NCBI GenBank assembly: GCA_035041965.1
Contig: JAPYMA010003027.1
Coordinates: forward strand, 1-64,000
Reading direction: 5' to 3'
Length of the DNA stretch: 64,000 nucleotides
Origin: Anisakis pegreffii
Lineage: Eukaryota > Nematoda > Chromadorea > Rhabditida > Anisakidae
Position numbers and translations under genes: made by a program. The notes beneath the pieces are model-generated. The model saw only the letters and a program-made list of their open reading frames with translations, searched no databases and was not told the DNA's origin. This document shows, one piece after another, positions 11,851 to 24,900 of this stretch. Every line of letters begins with the position of its first letter. Positions within the stretch are counted from its first letter, which is position 1.

Positions 11851-14800
11851 TCACGCAATAACACCCATCGGTTGATCTTCAATACCGCAAGCGTTTATAC
11901 CACGCGCAAAATACATGTAACCTTGCTGGATACCATATGACTGAAATGAGTCTTTTCAGAAACTGTATCTCAACTTAAAATTTCAACCAACAATAAGTTG
12001 ATAAACCAACCTGTCCCCAACTATTCTTGATAATCCAATACTTCTCGTTTGTTTCGTTCCAAGTGCCGTAACCCATAATGTTTAGAGCATGCAGACCAAT
12101 GATCTTATTTTCACATTCCCATTGATCAGGTGTGTACACCCCACCTTTGTATTGTTTGATATCAGCCGTGGCATTGATCACTGAAATTTTAAGCAAGTTA
12201 GTCAATCAACGACCAAATTATATATCTCCATCATGAACTTTAAATCATTCTAATTGTAACTTGACAGTAAACGACCATCTCAATGATACTCACAGCAAAT
12301 ATTCAAACAAATGAAAAACCATTTGAAGAAACTTCTTTGAAATGTTATTAACAAAAATCGAGAGAAAGCGAGTTCTACGGCTTCTTGATCAGTATCACTT
12401 TGAAGGTTGATCGATACGAGTGATCAGTGTAGTGATAATCGGGCTATTAAATTTCAATTCACTCTCAACTTCTTCGAAAAGAGGAAAGTGATGCCCAAAA
12501 GGATCTCGATACCGACCAACATTAACAGGTCCGAAATGAAGTAACCAGTCAATAATCGACGTTTCATCCGGATGTACGAACACAGCTGATTTAATGGTGG
12601 TTGTTGCGCCGTGAAGGTAGCATGTATCTTGTCGATGTGCTACGTAAGGATAGTCATACTCGGTCATTAAACCGTTATCATAGATATACCTGTTAAAGCG
12701 AGGTGTATTACATAAAGGCTGAATGGGTCAGTACTGGATGAAATAATCTTGTTAATGCAGTATATAGAAAGCAACTGGTTTATCCCAAGTGAAGGTACAA
12801 CACAGGTCACACCGTGTTCTATAAGATATTCACGATGAAATGACGTTATAAACATATACACGATTGTAAATCAAGAATCAAAGCAAATCAAAATCATCAA
12901 AAAATAAACCAACAATCGAATAATCTATCAAAGAAACGAACTGTAATGCCGTATCGACATGTCCCCCATTACACGCATTGTCCACCAAATCACAATCCAG
13001 CAATTGTTGTTCTGATAAACTTCTCAGTTCTCGATTATTAATCGCATATGAAGTCTCGACTGTCGCTACTGTAGCAAAAGCCCAACACGAACCACATTTC
13101 ACTAAAAATTAAATCAAAAGCCTAAAAATCAAAAGCTTACTAAATTATCTACGGGTCCAAACGGGTTGAGGAAGTTAGAATGGTTTTAATATCAGCCATT
13201 TCAGAAAGCAAATGATCAAGTTGAAATATCCACTTGATCATGGCTTCTCTCTTAAGTGGAGATTCTTCCGCTCATTTCCGTTCAATTTTATTTGCCAGTA
13301 CAATCCATATTTTCGATAAATCAGATATCTCGAAACCTTTCCTGAACACGACTTACGTTGTGATTTAACGGGTGTAACAACGCCATATTTACGCCAATCG
13401 AACTCATCAGGTACTTCTTCTTTTTGGAACGGTGCACTTGCATTGCGATATTGGAACATCGACTTAGATTGTGAGTCGTTGTTGAGACGGCGGATATCGT
13501 TTAAGACTTCTTTTTGCATCAAAAGCTGAAATAACCACACAATCCTGAACCGTGGAGGTGCAGTGGCCATTGACTAGTCATCAGTGAGATCACCTCTAGA
13601 AGCAAGATTAACAGGATCTAATCCAGATCTTACTCTCAGAATCTGGTGTTTTTTTAAACTTCTACAGGTCAAAAAGTTTTCAACACGCATAATCTTGTGA
13701 AGTTGTACGCCGTTTTTTTGCCGATTCTACGCCGTTTCGCAGAGTGTCCTCAGATGAGTATAATTTCCATATGCAAACAAAATCGATCGAAACCAGCCTC
13801 CTTGAATTCGTCGTCACTCCAATCCGAGAAGATCGTATCACCGAAACGAGCGCTCAACTGCGCATTTCTCTCATTGAGACGATCCGCTGCATTTGTATTT
13901 TTAAGATATATCTCGAATCGATTCAACACCTCAACGCCACCACCATAATCGCGTTCATATCTAGCACAAACAGACAAACCATCAGCATGACCAGTGATAA
14001 ATCAGAGCTGATCAGTTGCAAAGATCGACTGAGCATAAGTGATATGATGAGATTTCAACTGATATTGTGCTATAAGACGATACACCTTAGAGCACACTAA
14101 CTTGGAAGTGCCCTACCAATCACATTCACTCTATCCTCGATCATGCCACTTCCCCAATAAATTCACTCCGAACAAATTGTTTTAGGTAACGTCTAATGAA
14201 GAATGTGGCAAAATTCAGTGAATATAATCAATTCAGAGTGCACAGAATTTCGAACATAAATAATGGTAATAACCAATCATAATTAGTGAAGAACCAATGT
14301 TGAATATCGCACTTTTTCATGAAACGTTTGAAGCGATCCAAATAGATCGCCAATTCAGGTGCGCCATCTTCTTCCGGTTCTTGCTGCAAGGTAATCACAC
14401 TGAGATGAGTTCTGTGCACATGAACGACTATTCTCAAATTGTTTCTTCATAATACCTACACTTTGAGAAATTAACAACTCTTGTTGATTATCAGCACACA
14501 ACGATATGTGGCTGCTAATGAGATCCGAGTTGTTTCAAAATGATATAGTAATCAATTTTAACTCGTAACTAATATCTATCTAAACCTCCGTCCACATCCA
14601 AGAGAAGGCATTTCGAACTGCTGAATGCGCATGAGGATGAGATCGAACTGATGAAGCAGTGTAAATGAAGTAGGCAGTATAAATAAGCGATATGCCGAGC
14701 AGTAATCCGATAATGACAGCTGAACATCTCCACAATCGGTTATATCTGAAGAAGGCGATTTGGTTGCTGATTTTTGAGAATGTTCATGAAGAATTTCAGG

Positions 14801-15111
14801 GAGAAACTTCATAGATTACCACTCATAATCATGTCGAATGACAGCATGACTAATCACTCATTGATGGCTAAATGTTAGCGGGTTGTCTAATTGCTATGAC
14901 GGTAGATCAGGTGTTTTGCGAGTAAAAGGTAGATGCTTTTTATCACGTTCAGAGATCCGCTTTTCGCTTTTGCTGCCATCGAACAAATAAATGAATTTCA
15001 GTTTGAAACTTCCGCCTGAATCTGATTCGGTTGCTATGTAATTAGAGAGATGCACCTTTTTCGCTTTGGATCAAAGTAGAAGAAGTCCTCCTCTTCATCG
15101 TTCATATCCAT
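11851..15111 (-). CDS. papain-family cysteine protease (cathepsin F/L-like) with N-terminal membrane anchor
   Basis: This is a C1A endopeptidase preproenzyme. Proposed exons, 5' to 3' on the minus strand, are 15111-15056, 14745-14586, 14383-14313, 13960-13798, 13525-13357, 13101-12938, 12718-12517, 12180-12011 and 11940-11851 (about 414 aa). An acidic N-terminus (MDMNDEEEDFFYF) is followed by basic KRKRYNR and a hydrophobic segment at residues about 27-48, so it should be a type II membrane or signal-anchored protein. The I29 propeptide follows, with ARFGDTIFSDWSDDEF matching the GNFD region. The mature part has PVKSQ (oxyanion Gln), KCGSCWAF (Cys212), GLHALNIMGYG (His359) and KNSWG (Asn381). 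Two junctions are uncertain: the end of exon 4 needs a GC donor (a GT donor at 13793 shifts frame), and exon 7 may start at 12689 instead of 12718. Family assignment is secure. Confidence 0.92.
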
Positions 15112-17752
15112 TTGATCGGTGAATAATGACGTTGTGGAAAGAGACATATTCTGCGATAAGATACCTACAGATTGCATTCTTTTGAGTCTTTATGCTAACA
15201 ATAAGAAGTTCGCAGACCATAAACTAAGTATCGGCATGAGTAGATTACGAACTTTTAAACATGTTGTTAGCCATATGCAAGTTAACAAGGTTGTAATATG
15301 GAATAAAAAACCAGAAAATTTACTACTAATAATATTCGAGATGCGATAATAAAAATAATTCACATACTAGTTCAAATAGCATTTGATTCAAACAGCAACT
15401 GAATCATTTTTACTATCATCATTTTGAGCATTATTTGAATCAGTAAACTGAATCAAAATGGAAGAAAAGTCGTAATCATTATGAATTGATATCAGCATAT
15501 TATATTAGAGACTGTCGAGAAGAGTGACGAACCAACAATCTGATTCAACCAATCATTCATAAACTGTTGGTAAGCGAATCTTAAGAATGCGGGACGAGGT
15601 GTGTCTTCCTGCTTTCATGCTCTTTATTAGTGTCTTGAAAAGCATCATTACGCATATTATCATCATATCATTCGTTTTTATCAATGCATTGTAACATTTA
15701 CGATCGATATGGAACTATGCAGTAGTATATGTAAACTCGAGAAAGAAATATATCTTATCACGGGACGTATGAATTACATTTGAAAAAGCATACGGTCGGA
15801 TGTAAATTTTACAACATAACATACTAATCATTGTCTGCCTATGCGTTTCACGTGAATTAAATTGATTATGGACTCACCACCATAATTTGAGACCGTATGA
15901 GAATCTCTCTGTTCATATTATACCTTTGATGCAAACGTGACTCTCAAAGTTTTTAATACTTCCTCTTGTGGAAAAATCATTTGTTGAATGAACTCCAATG
16001 AGGGTTCAAACCGGAATCAAGCTCATTATGCAATGATCTCGTTCTATATTCTCATCAAATTCAGTCTTTTTTGTCGTTTTCATTCTTCACTCCTCTCCGC
16101 CTCATAGCATATGGAAAAGCGACAAAAAGTATATTTGCAACATAACAATGACATGAATTTTTATTCGGCCATACCATATGCATGAACTATGAACTGAATT
16201 TCAGTTTTCAAAAAAGCGGATTTGTCCTTTCAAAATAAATTTATAGCAAATCTTCAGAGGGTTCACATCAATTGATAACATGTCTTAATAACGTTATTTT
16301 GCAAATTTCTTCTGTGTTCGTTTCAAATTAATTGTAAACATGTTTGTATGAACAGTTCTGGAGGAAAAGTCATTCGATTTTGTGCCAGTCAAATACAAGT
16401 GGATCTGGGCGAGAAGAAATCTCTAGGACCATGTGGATAAAGCGACTCCATTTAATGACATGACTGTGATTTTGCACCTCCTTCTTCTGGTTAACATTAT
16501 GCTCGTTTTTAATCGGAAACCCCAGGACTTGCACTGACTGCTCGATATAAAGATTTACAAGGTGGCAAAACAGCAGTAGTTTGGTTAAACTGCATTAAAA
16601 ACGACTCTTCATTATATTACTTTATCAAGGACCGTACTCAAACGACCTTTACCCGATGGCGTAGCTACGACTTTCTTCGAGGAGGGGGGCAATCAGCTTA
16701 TCAGCTTCATGATAATTCATGCATGTCCACCACATAGATGATGCCTAATAGCTTCAACTTCCTTATAGCTTAACAGTGTCACATCTGGTCATTGTGTTCA
16801 GATGATTTGCATTCTCAATTATTATCAGCTTCGCGACAATCCGTTGTTTAGATTGGCGGGATCACGACTCCTAGTTATATACTTTTTTGCGACCATAGTT
16901 TTCAGTTCTTTGCATCGATCCCCAAATGAAAATCCCACACCAACCAATATGATCATTACCTAGTGACCTGTCTTCGTCCTCCATGAGAACGCACGTCTAC
17001 TGAGTTCCATGTTTCTCTATGCTGCGCAAACCTTCTCCAGCGATGAACATGATCATATTAATATTAAATGCTTTTAAAGAGTTCAGAGCACCTTTACCCT
17101 CATACCTCTCTTAATTCTTAGCAAAGATAACCTCAGCTCATCGATATTTCTCGACTTCACATTTCATCTCATTTCTTTTATGCTTACTGCACTCCTCGAA
17201 TTCAGCTGAAATTCCTATCGATCAACCCAAACCCTTTCCTTGTCGTGTTGCAAATCAATAACTTTCGAAGGAAGTTCCATGTTATGAAAAATAAAGTGTA
17301 GTTCTTTCAAAAAAGGTATTCCAGAGACCAGAACATTTTATTTCTCAATATCAACATGTGAATCTGAATCAAATGTTCGAAACTGAAAAATCCTCTAAGA
17401 ACATAAAAGACCGTAAGCGATACAATGGAACAGAATGAAATCAAAACACGTAATGAACAATAGTTCCAATTATTGGTACAACACATGACTTAATCAATAC
17501 AAAAATACACCAGTAGAAATAAATGACCATAGTAAATTACACCGATGGAGATGAAAAATACGAACGTTGTGATAATGCAGTCTATTCGATGCGAAGTGAT
17601 TTCAGAAGAGAATATTCAAAAACAAACAAAAAAGATGATCTCATCTGGGCTTGGGGTTCACGTTACTATCAGCTGTCAACCTCACATGATGATTGCAATC
17701 AAAAGCTGATGTAATATCCGCATCACGTTGAGCCAATAATAATACCAATATA
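15112..17752. other. no gene recognised
   Basis: This 2.6-kb AT-rich interval lies between the 5' end of the cathepsin gene and the 3' end of FIS1, both on the minus strand. It should contain the cathepsin promoter. The largest open frames (for example 15119-15349 and 17523-17714, plus) have no exon signals or family signature. Confidence 0.5.
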
Positions 17753-19208
17753 TCATTTACTTTTGGCAGCTGATATAGCCGCCACGACCAGTCCTCCGAC
17801 AACCATCAAACCTCCGCCGATTATTGCCATTCCCAGAATCCCATCTGAAATTTTATAATGATGAAAATAACATCGATGATAACAACAATAAGAACAGCAA
17901 GCTCTTCAATATAGATATAAATTGCGCACCATTTCGCATTCTTTTTTGAATAAGTTCCTTCAGCTCGATTGCTTGACGATTATGCGATTCGGCACTCAGC
18001 AATATGTCGATATAAGCCAGTGCACGATCATATTGCTTAAATTTCATTTCATGAATCCAACCAACTCACAATCATTCCAAATTTCAACAAATCCATCAAA
18101 TACACCGAACAACGACTTATTTCACAAGTGAATCGAGAAAGGCCATGCGCAAACACGATTAGCTTAGTGCTTTGCATTCAATTTTATTCGAATCATAAAC
18201 GAAAATGAAATAATTAAGACCTTAAGACGAGTATGTGCAATGGCCAGATAGTAGATGTAATCTCGTTTTGAAACGTCCTCTGTATCGCGTCTCATCAAAT
18301 CTGTTCATAATTATTATTACGATAGCTATCATTATCACCATTACCACAACAAACACTAAAAATATACATTAAACCAGTGGTTCTCAACCGTTTTTCCTTC
18401 CCACAACGCTAAGAAATTTTCAGGATTCCTACAACAATATTCAAAATATCCTCGCACCCCTCCCAACATCCATTATTTATCTCTTTCCACTGCAGTGAGT
18501 GTCTATAGTGTTGATGAATGCATACCATTAGAGTACATTCTGGCCTTTTCCAAAATATATACGTTAAAATCCATCCTCGCCTACTTAATGTACAATAATG
18601 AGATCTTACTCCGCACCCCTTGGATGCCATCTCCCACCACTTGGGAGCGTAAGCAACCTCAGCTGAAGTATTAGAATTGCATTAGATGAACAATCAACTG
18701 TACAAAACGGATTCTAAACGCAACCAGCTCTCCAACAATCAATAATGACAGTTCAATCCTAACCCTCAAGAAGCTGAATACCCCTCTTGACGTCTTCTTT
18801 ATTCGATTTGATCAATGCGTGAGCATATGAGAAGACTACCATAGCACTTGGACTACCACGAGTCGTTTGGTCAATATAGACCTTAGCGAACCTCTGAAAA
18901 CATGCTTATAATAGCAGTACTGATAATAATCGCATTATTGATAATAATCATTATAACATGAATAAAAATCATGAATTATTCATAACACCTAATCGAATCA
19001 TATCACCAACACCAAAAAATTGCTAAAAGAAAAACAATCATTAGTATCATTATTTCAAGAAGAGCATTTCCTTCTCATACTCGAATCACATATGAACACA
19101 GTTCCATAAACGTTCATCTCGTGATAAGTTTGATATAATTTAATTACATCAACAAACCATAAGATCGGCCTGATCAATCACTTCATCAACAATAGTACCG
19201 ATATCCAT
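17753..19208 (-). CDS. fis-1: mitochondrial fission 1 protein, FIS1
   Basis: FIS1 is a tail-anchored outer mitochondrial and peroxisomal membrane adaptor in organelle fission. Five exons join in phase: 19208-19158, 18893-18764, 18300-18221, 18035-17930 and 17844-17753, giving 459 nt and 152 aa, the usual FIS1 length. The TPR-like core shows FSYAHALIKSNKEDVKRG, then RRDTEDVSKRDYIYYLA, then RLKQYDRALAYIDILL, all aligning with FIS1 helices. The C-terminus is DGILGMAIIGGG, a hydrophobic stretch (about residues 125-147) and the short basic tail AAKSK, typical of tail anchors. All introns are GT-AG. A hAT-like terminus lies inside the intron between exons 2 and 3. Nothing suggests the gene is broken. 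Nematodes can have two FIS1 paralogues, so the exact symbol is tentative. Confidence 0.93.
18375..18660. mobile_element. possible hAT-type MITE remnant in FIS1 intron
   Basis: CAGTGGTTCTCAACCG at 18375 is a hAT-like left terminus similar to the one at 7543-7759. A matching right terminus and a target duplication were not found, so the right limit is a guess and the copy may be truncated. Confidence 0.4.
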
Positions 19209-19957
19209 GGTTTGTTGGCTATTTCCTCTACCACTTGTCGATGCGCGATCAAACCTGGCTTAAGAACTAAAATGTTACGAATTAATAAAGCGATGGATTA
19301 TACAGCAAAAAGTTTCTGAAGACGTTCATCACAATACTCGATATATTACGGATCAGATTTAACTCTAAATGTGAAAACATCCTCAGCATCCACATAAACA
19401 AACACACAAAATGACTCATAACGTAAGGTACTCGAAGGTAAAGAGGACTGAGATCAATCTATGGCACATACTTTAAACATCGGGCTGCTTCGAGATGGTT
19501 TTAAAAAAATCTTTTGGAATAGTATGACTAATGGATCTGGTAACATAAGCAAAACTGCACTTTTGAAGTGATCAAAACCGTTGGGTGACGGATACTTAGC
19601 TCCCTGACAAGTAGCACCCTTCCAACGTCGTTTTCAGCTATTCAACGCCCCAAACTTCGTTTCGGTTCGATTTTGAGCAATGCGAACGCATGTTTACCAT
19701 TGTGTGAGCGTATCATGGAAACGCGTAGTACGCGGCACATTTGGGCCTACCAGAGACACTATGGGTAGCGTTCTTCAACACCACATCCCTTAGTTTTTAT
19801 CAGCTACTAATATGAGCTATAATTATTAATAAACGAACGGAAATTCGGCTGTCGCCGTTCGGTAGTTGCGGGAATGCGGATGCCCGATTATGAATGACTT
19901 TTACGCTATCATCCTTCAATTGCGGAGCTATCGATGTCCCTGAATGCGTATACGTGA
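19209..19957. other. FIS1 upstream region, no gene recognised
   Basis: This interval lies upstream of FIS1 (minus) and of a possible plus-strand exon at 19958. It may hold a divergent promoter, but no motif is strong enough to name. Confidence 0.4.
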
Positions 19958-20142
19958 TGTCATCGTTGCCTCAGCAAGATGACTCCAGCACACGAAAGCG
20001 AAAGAGGAAAATGCCTCGGTATCCCCAGATGAAATTCTTCGACGCTGATTATGAAAGGCCAAAAGTGAGAACAGGATGATATGCGGATACCGCTGGAATT
20101 CGATGTTAACATCGAAGCAACGCAACAGTCTGAAAATGTGAG
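19958..20142 (+). other. possible 5' exon(s) of an unrecognised gene
   Basis: A frame from ATG 19958 encodes MSSLPQQDD followed by a basic RKRKRKMPRYP stretch and an aromatic-acidic tail (FFDADYERPK) before a stop. A second frame immediately after (MRIPLEFDVNIEA at about 20088) runs into a good donor, AAT|GTGAGT. The two frames differ and no usable intron separates them, so a frameshift, a sequence error or two chance frames are all possible. No family was recognised. Confidence 0.25.
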
Positions 20143-20447
20143 TTCTCCATATCGATTTTTATCGGCAGCAAGTCCTATCGCATTCTGTATGAAGGATTTC
20201 GTCGTGAATTTGAGGTCCTTCGGCTACCGTACATAAAATTCGTCGCCGTTAGTGCGAGGATTGTCAAAGTAAAAGCGGCATTTCGGTGGTTTGTGTGTAA
20301 TCGCGAACATACACAACGGGTTATTTCACTGAGCAAGTGATAAGTAGATTCCTTATGTTGATGTACGCGATCGATTACTTTCGATTCTCTTGGTATATTT
20401 TCTCGCAGGATGCGTACAGATCAACAGTATACGAATACAGTATGAAC

Positions 20448-20742
20448 TGGTGTTGGGTCGGTGACCACCGAAAATCGGTCAATAATCACCGACGGTTTTG
20501 CGTTGGTCCCCGACCGTCGGTGAATACCCAGTTGCGGTAATTACCGACCCGTCGGTGACTACCGACCGCAACCGACAAGGCTTGCTCGGTCGGTGACCGT
20601 GGCAAACCGCCCCGCAGTTGCAACCGAACCGCAACCGACCGATGCTGAAAATTAGGCGGTCGGTGAATACCGAGTTGCGGTAATCACCGACATGGCTCTC
20701 GGTCGGTGACCATCGACAAAAATATTTCGGTTCCCAACACTA
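20448..20742. mobile_element. hAT-type MITE, 295 bp, built of CGGTCGGTGA-like words
   Basis: The terminal inverted repeat is TGGTGTTGGG at the left and CCCAACACTA at the right. The flanks GTATGAAC (20440-20447) and GTATAAAC (20743-20750) match at 7 of 8 bases, an old 8-bp target duplication. The interior is unusually GC-rich for this window and consists of many direct and inverted copies of CGGTCGGTGA, TTGCGGTAA and ACCGACCG. It has no coding capacity. Confidence 0.85.
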
Positions 20743-20750
20743 GTATAAAC

Positions 20751-21976
20751 AGGATGTGAAATACACGCACAATCAACAGCTACAGAAGCATAAACAAGTG
20801 TGAGCAAATAGACACACAAATATCCACGCAAATACAGAAATATCAAGCATAGAAATGGTTTCTGTGCGCATTTGAACAGGATTGTCAACGTTGTTTTTTT
20901 TGTTGTTTTCTTTGCTTGTTCGCTTTCTTTTCGCCCTGAGCTTCACTGGTGAGGGGGAGTGATCCTCATCCCCTTCTCGTTCATTCCAGTGTTCAGTTGA
21001 ATACCGTTTCGGCTCTGTTCGCCGGTCCACCAGATGGTGATGAACTGTCCATCCGGCTAGTTCATCACCATCTGGTGGACCATGCCCAGCCTCGAGGGGT
21101 TCGTCCGCCGTCTCTTCAGAGGTGGTAGGCGGTCTCCTGGTGGGCGATGAACTACCCGAGAGTGTGAATAAGGCTGATGAGCAGGCCGAAGTGGGAGACT
21201 TTAGTGCGGCTCCGAAAGAGAATTTTTGGGTGTGCTTCTCTTCTCATTAGTACCGCGTCATGTTGTATCAACTGTTACAGTATTGATTGCGTCGATATTG
21301 TCATTTCACATGTTTTTTCTTGCCACCATTCAATCTATCGTAAAATGATCCACAATTCCCAATATTCCTAACATGAGTTATTGTCAACCTCGTTGGAATC
21401 GGCTGCATCTTTACCTGTTGGGGACTCGAAGAGGTGGTTATTTGTTGTCGTCATTTTTTGATAAGTGGATTCCATTTGAATGAGGTTTGACGTTTTTGAT
21501 GAATTCCGAAATTTTGCCGAATTTTCGACGGTTTTTCCGAACAAACAACAGCGCGGTTGCGAATGTTGAAGAGCGATTCGAAAGTAGCGATGAACGATGA
21601 CAATTAGCAGACTGATTTTGGTGAGTAGCGTTTCAGCCGAAACTATTGCTGCTTTTGTGATTAACCGTACCTTTAGCAAAAGATCTTCGCTACTTCTTTG
21701 TCAGCGGTGCTATTAGCAGGTTATTTTCAGCGCAACAAAAAAAATTTTTTGTATATTATTAATTACCGAAGCTACTTTTTTCAGTAGTGCGGTAATCACT
21801 ACACGTCAACAGCAAGCACAAACTTCGAAGAAATATTTATTCATAACAGAAGGTGATTAAACAGCCGATAATATAAAACTAATCTATAGTAATTTATCAG
21901 AGAGATGAGTTGCAAAGAGTGTTTAGAGAAGCTGATAAGAAGGTGATTGATTAGATCGCTATCGGAGGGTTGCGGA
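20751..21976. other. 3' flank of the VWA gene, no gene recognised
   Basis: Apart from the hairpin at 21024-21081, nothing was identified. A 103-aa minus-strand frame (21368-21679) and an 85-aa frame (20773-21030) have no family signature. The 3' UTR of the minus-strand VWA gene should fall just below 21977. Confidence 0.45.
21024..21081. repeat. perfect 23-bp inverted repeat with 12-nt loop
   Basis: The left arm 21024-21046 begins GGTCCACCAGATGG and the right arm 21059-21081 is its exact reverse complement. The 12-nt loop is GTCCATCCGGCT. Pairing stops abruptly on the outside. It could form a stable RNA hairpin or a DNA cruciform, or be a foldback remnant. It lies in the 3' flank of the VWA gene. 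Confidence 0.85.
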
Positions 21977-24900
21977 TCAGTTGTTACCGCTCTTTTGATG
22001 TTCGTTCTGGAGTTCTTGATTTGCTCTTGGTTTCGCAGTTGCTGTTGTTGTTGGTTTCGGTGTTGATCGAGTTGGCTGCGGCGTGCATATCGCTTTGTTC
22101 ACCTGAGAGGATAACTGGTGATTACAATTAATAAAATCTATTTTTTAAATTGTTAATCCACGCATGATTGCGATGACATCTTTGGAGAACAAGAATGTTT
22201 GCCTCAGGCTCATTATTATAACATTCCTATTTATTGAATGTCTATTAATGAGATGACCGGGTTTGTAAACTCCATATTGCAAATTTTGTAGAATGCTCGC
22301 GGTTTTGATTCAGAACAAACCCGCAATAATAACGCAGTTTTACCACTCTGGCTGATTCTTGATGATTTCCTACCTCGTGAACGGCAGATTCATCGAATTG
22401 AGACACATGCAGCACTTCAGTACTGAGTTTCTCGAACAACTGCGCATTTGCAGATCCAGGAGCAACAATGATGAATCGATCACCATTCTTTGCGAGATCA
22501 CTTGCCAGCGGAACCGCTGCTTCGACATCCTTCACTGTTCTAAATCAAAATTGTTCGTTCGGTGTTACAGCTCGGAGAACAAATCAACCGCAATTGATCC
22601 AAAAAATTCCTCGAATACCTACCCGAATTTGATCGAGCAAGAGAATTATCGTGAAAATGAAACCTTTACGTTGGAATCCTTCGCTAAACAATAAAAAACC
22701 CACGTATTGTAAAGGAATATGAGAGACGCGACTTTCTTGTTTCTCCGACGATTGTGATCGATTTCCTGCTTAACAAATTCCATCCCCCTGTAAAGTGTGG
22801 CTGTTAAACGATATGATATGGAATTACAAACAAAAAGAAACTGAATATAATTAGTGACAAGAAATACGATTCCAGTAATGTTTAGTAACAGTCGGTCATC
22901 GAGGTGTGGTTGAATGAACAGCAGGAACGGAATGAATCGGACGAAAGACTTTATTTTTTCTCCTAACCGGTCCTCGAGAGTTAATGTTCGAGAACACTTC
23001 AGTATCAGTTTGTTCAGGTCAGCATAATCATATTTCTGTTCCAATCAAACTGTCCTATACCTGTTGAATTCCAATGAATGGAACTGAGCAGTTCCAGGAA
23101 AGACGCGAAGAAGAGGACGGAAAATAACGACTGAATAAAACAGTTCGTATGAAGTGTGGAACAGAAACACTACGTGATTAGTAACACTATGCAGTAAAAA
23201 GAAAAGTGTTAAAATGCATTTGAAGGGAAGACGTTCTGCGTGACTGAAATTCATAGTTATTCATCGATGAAACGATTTGAGAAATTTGTGAGGTTTAAAA
23301 GCGAAACATTATTCATACTGTTTGATATCCGTTCGATAACCCGGTCGTTCTGAACTGTACATCCACACCATTTCATCGAATACCTTAGCATTCGCATATT
23401 GGAATGGATGCGCACCCCAACTTGCCATTCCTCCTTGAAACGTACCGACCGCCACTTCAGTCTCCCACGGGTTAATATTCCACGATGGCGCAAGTTTTTT
23501 TCTAACGAATTCCACTTCCTACAGCACACATGTAATATTTATTTTCTTCATCCATTACCAGTTGATCATCTTGTAAATATGACAAAACGGTAACTGATGT
23601 GAGTACATTCTCACATTGAGGTACGTTTGTGTGGGAACTGCGCCGGAGAGATCCATACCAATCAACACATCATAATCACATCCCAAGCCAGGTTTCGGTC
23701 TGAAATTCAACAACAAATTACATTAGAGAATGCTGAAACCGGGAGTTTTTCGAGTAAAATAATTGTGTGGCTGATTTTTAGAAACACTACCATTCTCACA
23801 TATTTGAGAAAAGCGGGTAAAATTAAGACTTTCATAACGATAATAATTGTAATTAGTAAGTTTATTATTGTTCCTCAGGCAATAGGAGCGGGACGGAACC
23901 GTCAAAAATTCCAAACGGCTCTGGTTCCTGAGCTGGTCAGCATTTGAAACAGATAATTCAAAGTAATTGCTTACTTTGGCGTTGTCGCTGTACTATACCC
24001 AGGACAAGTATTGTCGAGAATCTGAAAATCCGTAATTTGGTTCTCGAACCTATCAAGATCATCGTTCATTTTATAGCGACTGAGATATGAAGATTTCAGT
24101 CCTCGTCCCCACTGGTATTACAACAGTCGCTTACAGGACTGTTCCGTCTCAGGACTTCAGAGCTTAGACAATGCAGAATTGCAAAGTTTACCTCATCAGC
24201 TAGAGCATCATCGTATCGAGTTGCAATAATCGGCTGCACGCCAAGAATTGTTTTGAAATTATTCGAATTGAATTGTGAGCCAATTCCAACAATGTTCACA
24301 CGTTGAGTCAAATTCGAATACAGTGATTTCACTTGTTTCAAGTCATCCGTTTCACTGCAAATATGTATCTCATCTTCAGTTTCGAAAGTAACTCAGCAGA
24401 ATTTCGTGGCGCGGTTTCAGTAATTTCAGTCTATCGAACCGCCATTTAAGAATTGGATTGATAATAATCTTCGATTGCGAGGGATTTAACGAAATAATAC
24501 GAGCAATAAAACATTCAATTTCAGTTGTTGATCTACTCTCTAGATTTTTGACTGACCTAATCAATCATGGAGCCCTATATTCATCGATTCCCTGGAGTAC
24601 GGGATTCTTGGAAACGTCAAAAAAGTGCAGACAGAGACAATTAATGGGCTGTTTGTTGATCAAATATTTATCTTAAACACATGGAAACGATGATGGTTAC
24701 TTTGCACTAAGTGCGTTCTAATGGGTTTAGTGCATTCACATGCACTGAACACATTTGAATGAATCTACCTGGTCGCTGTAAATAATGTGTAAGACGCTAC
24801 ATGTCCGAATCTTTGCCTGTTACTGATCAAGTAGTTTATTGCTTTGAATCCCCTGAAATATCGTTCAATGATGTGGATGATGATTTGCATTCCTTAGAAG

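Noticed and set aside
16655..16700. Possible MITE end (GGCGTAGCTACGAC followed by a G-run)
   Set aside because: The wording resembles termini seen in some invertebrate elements, but no inverted partner or target duplication was found.
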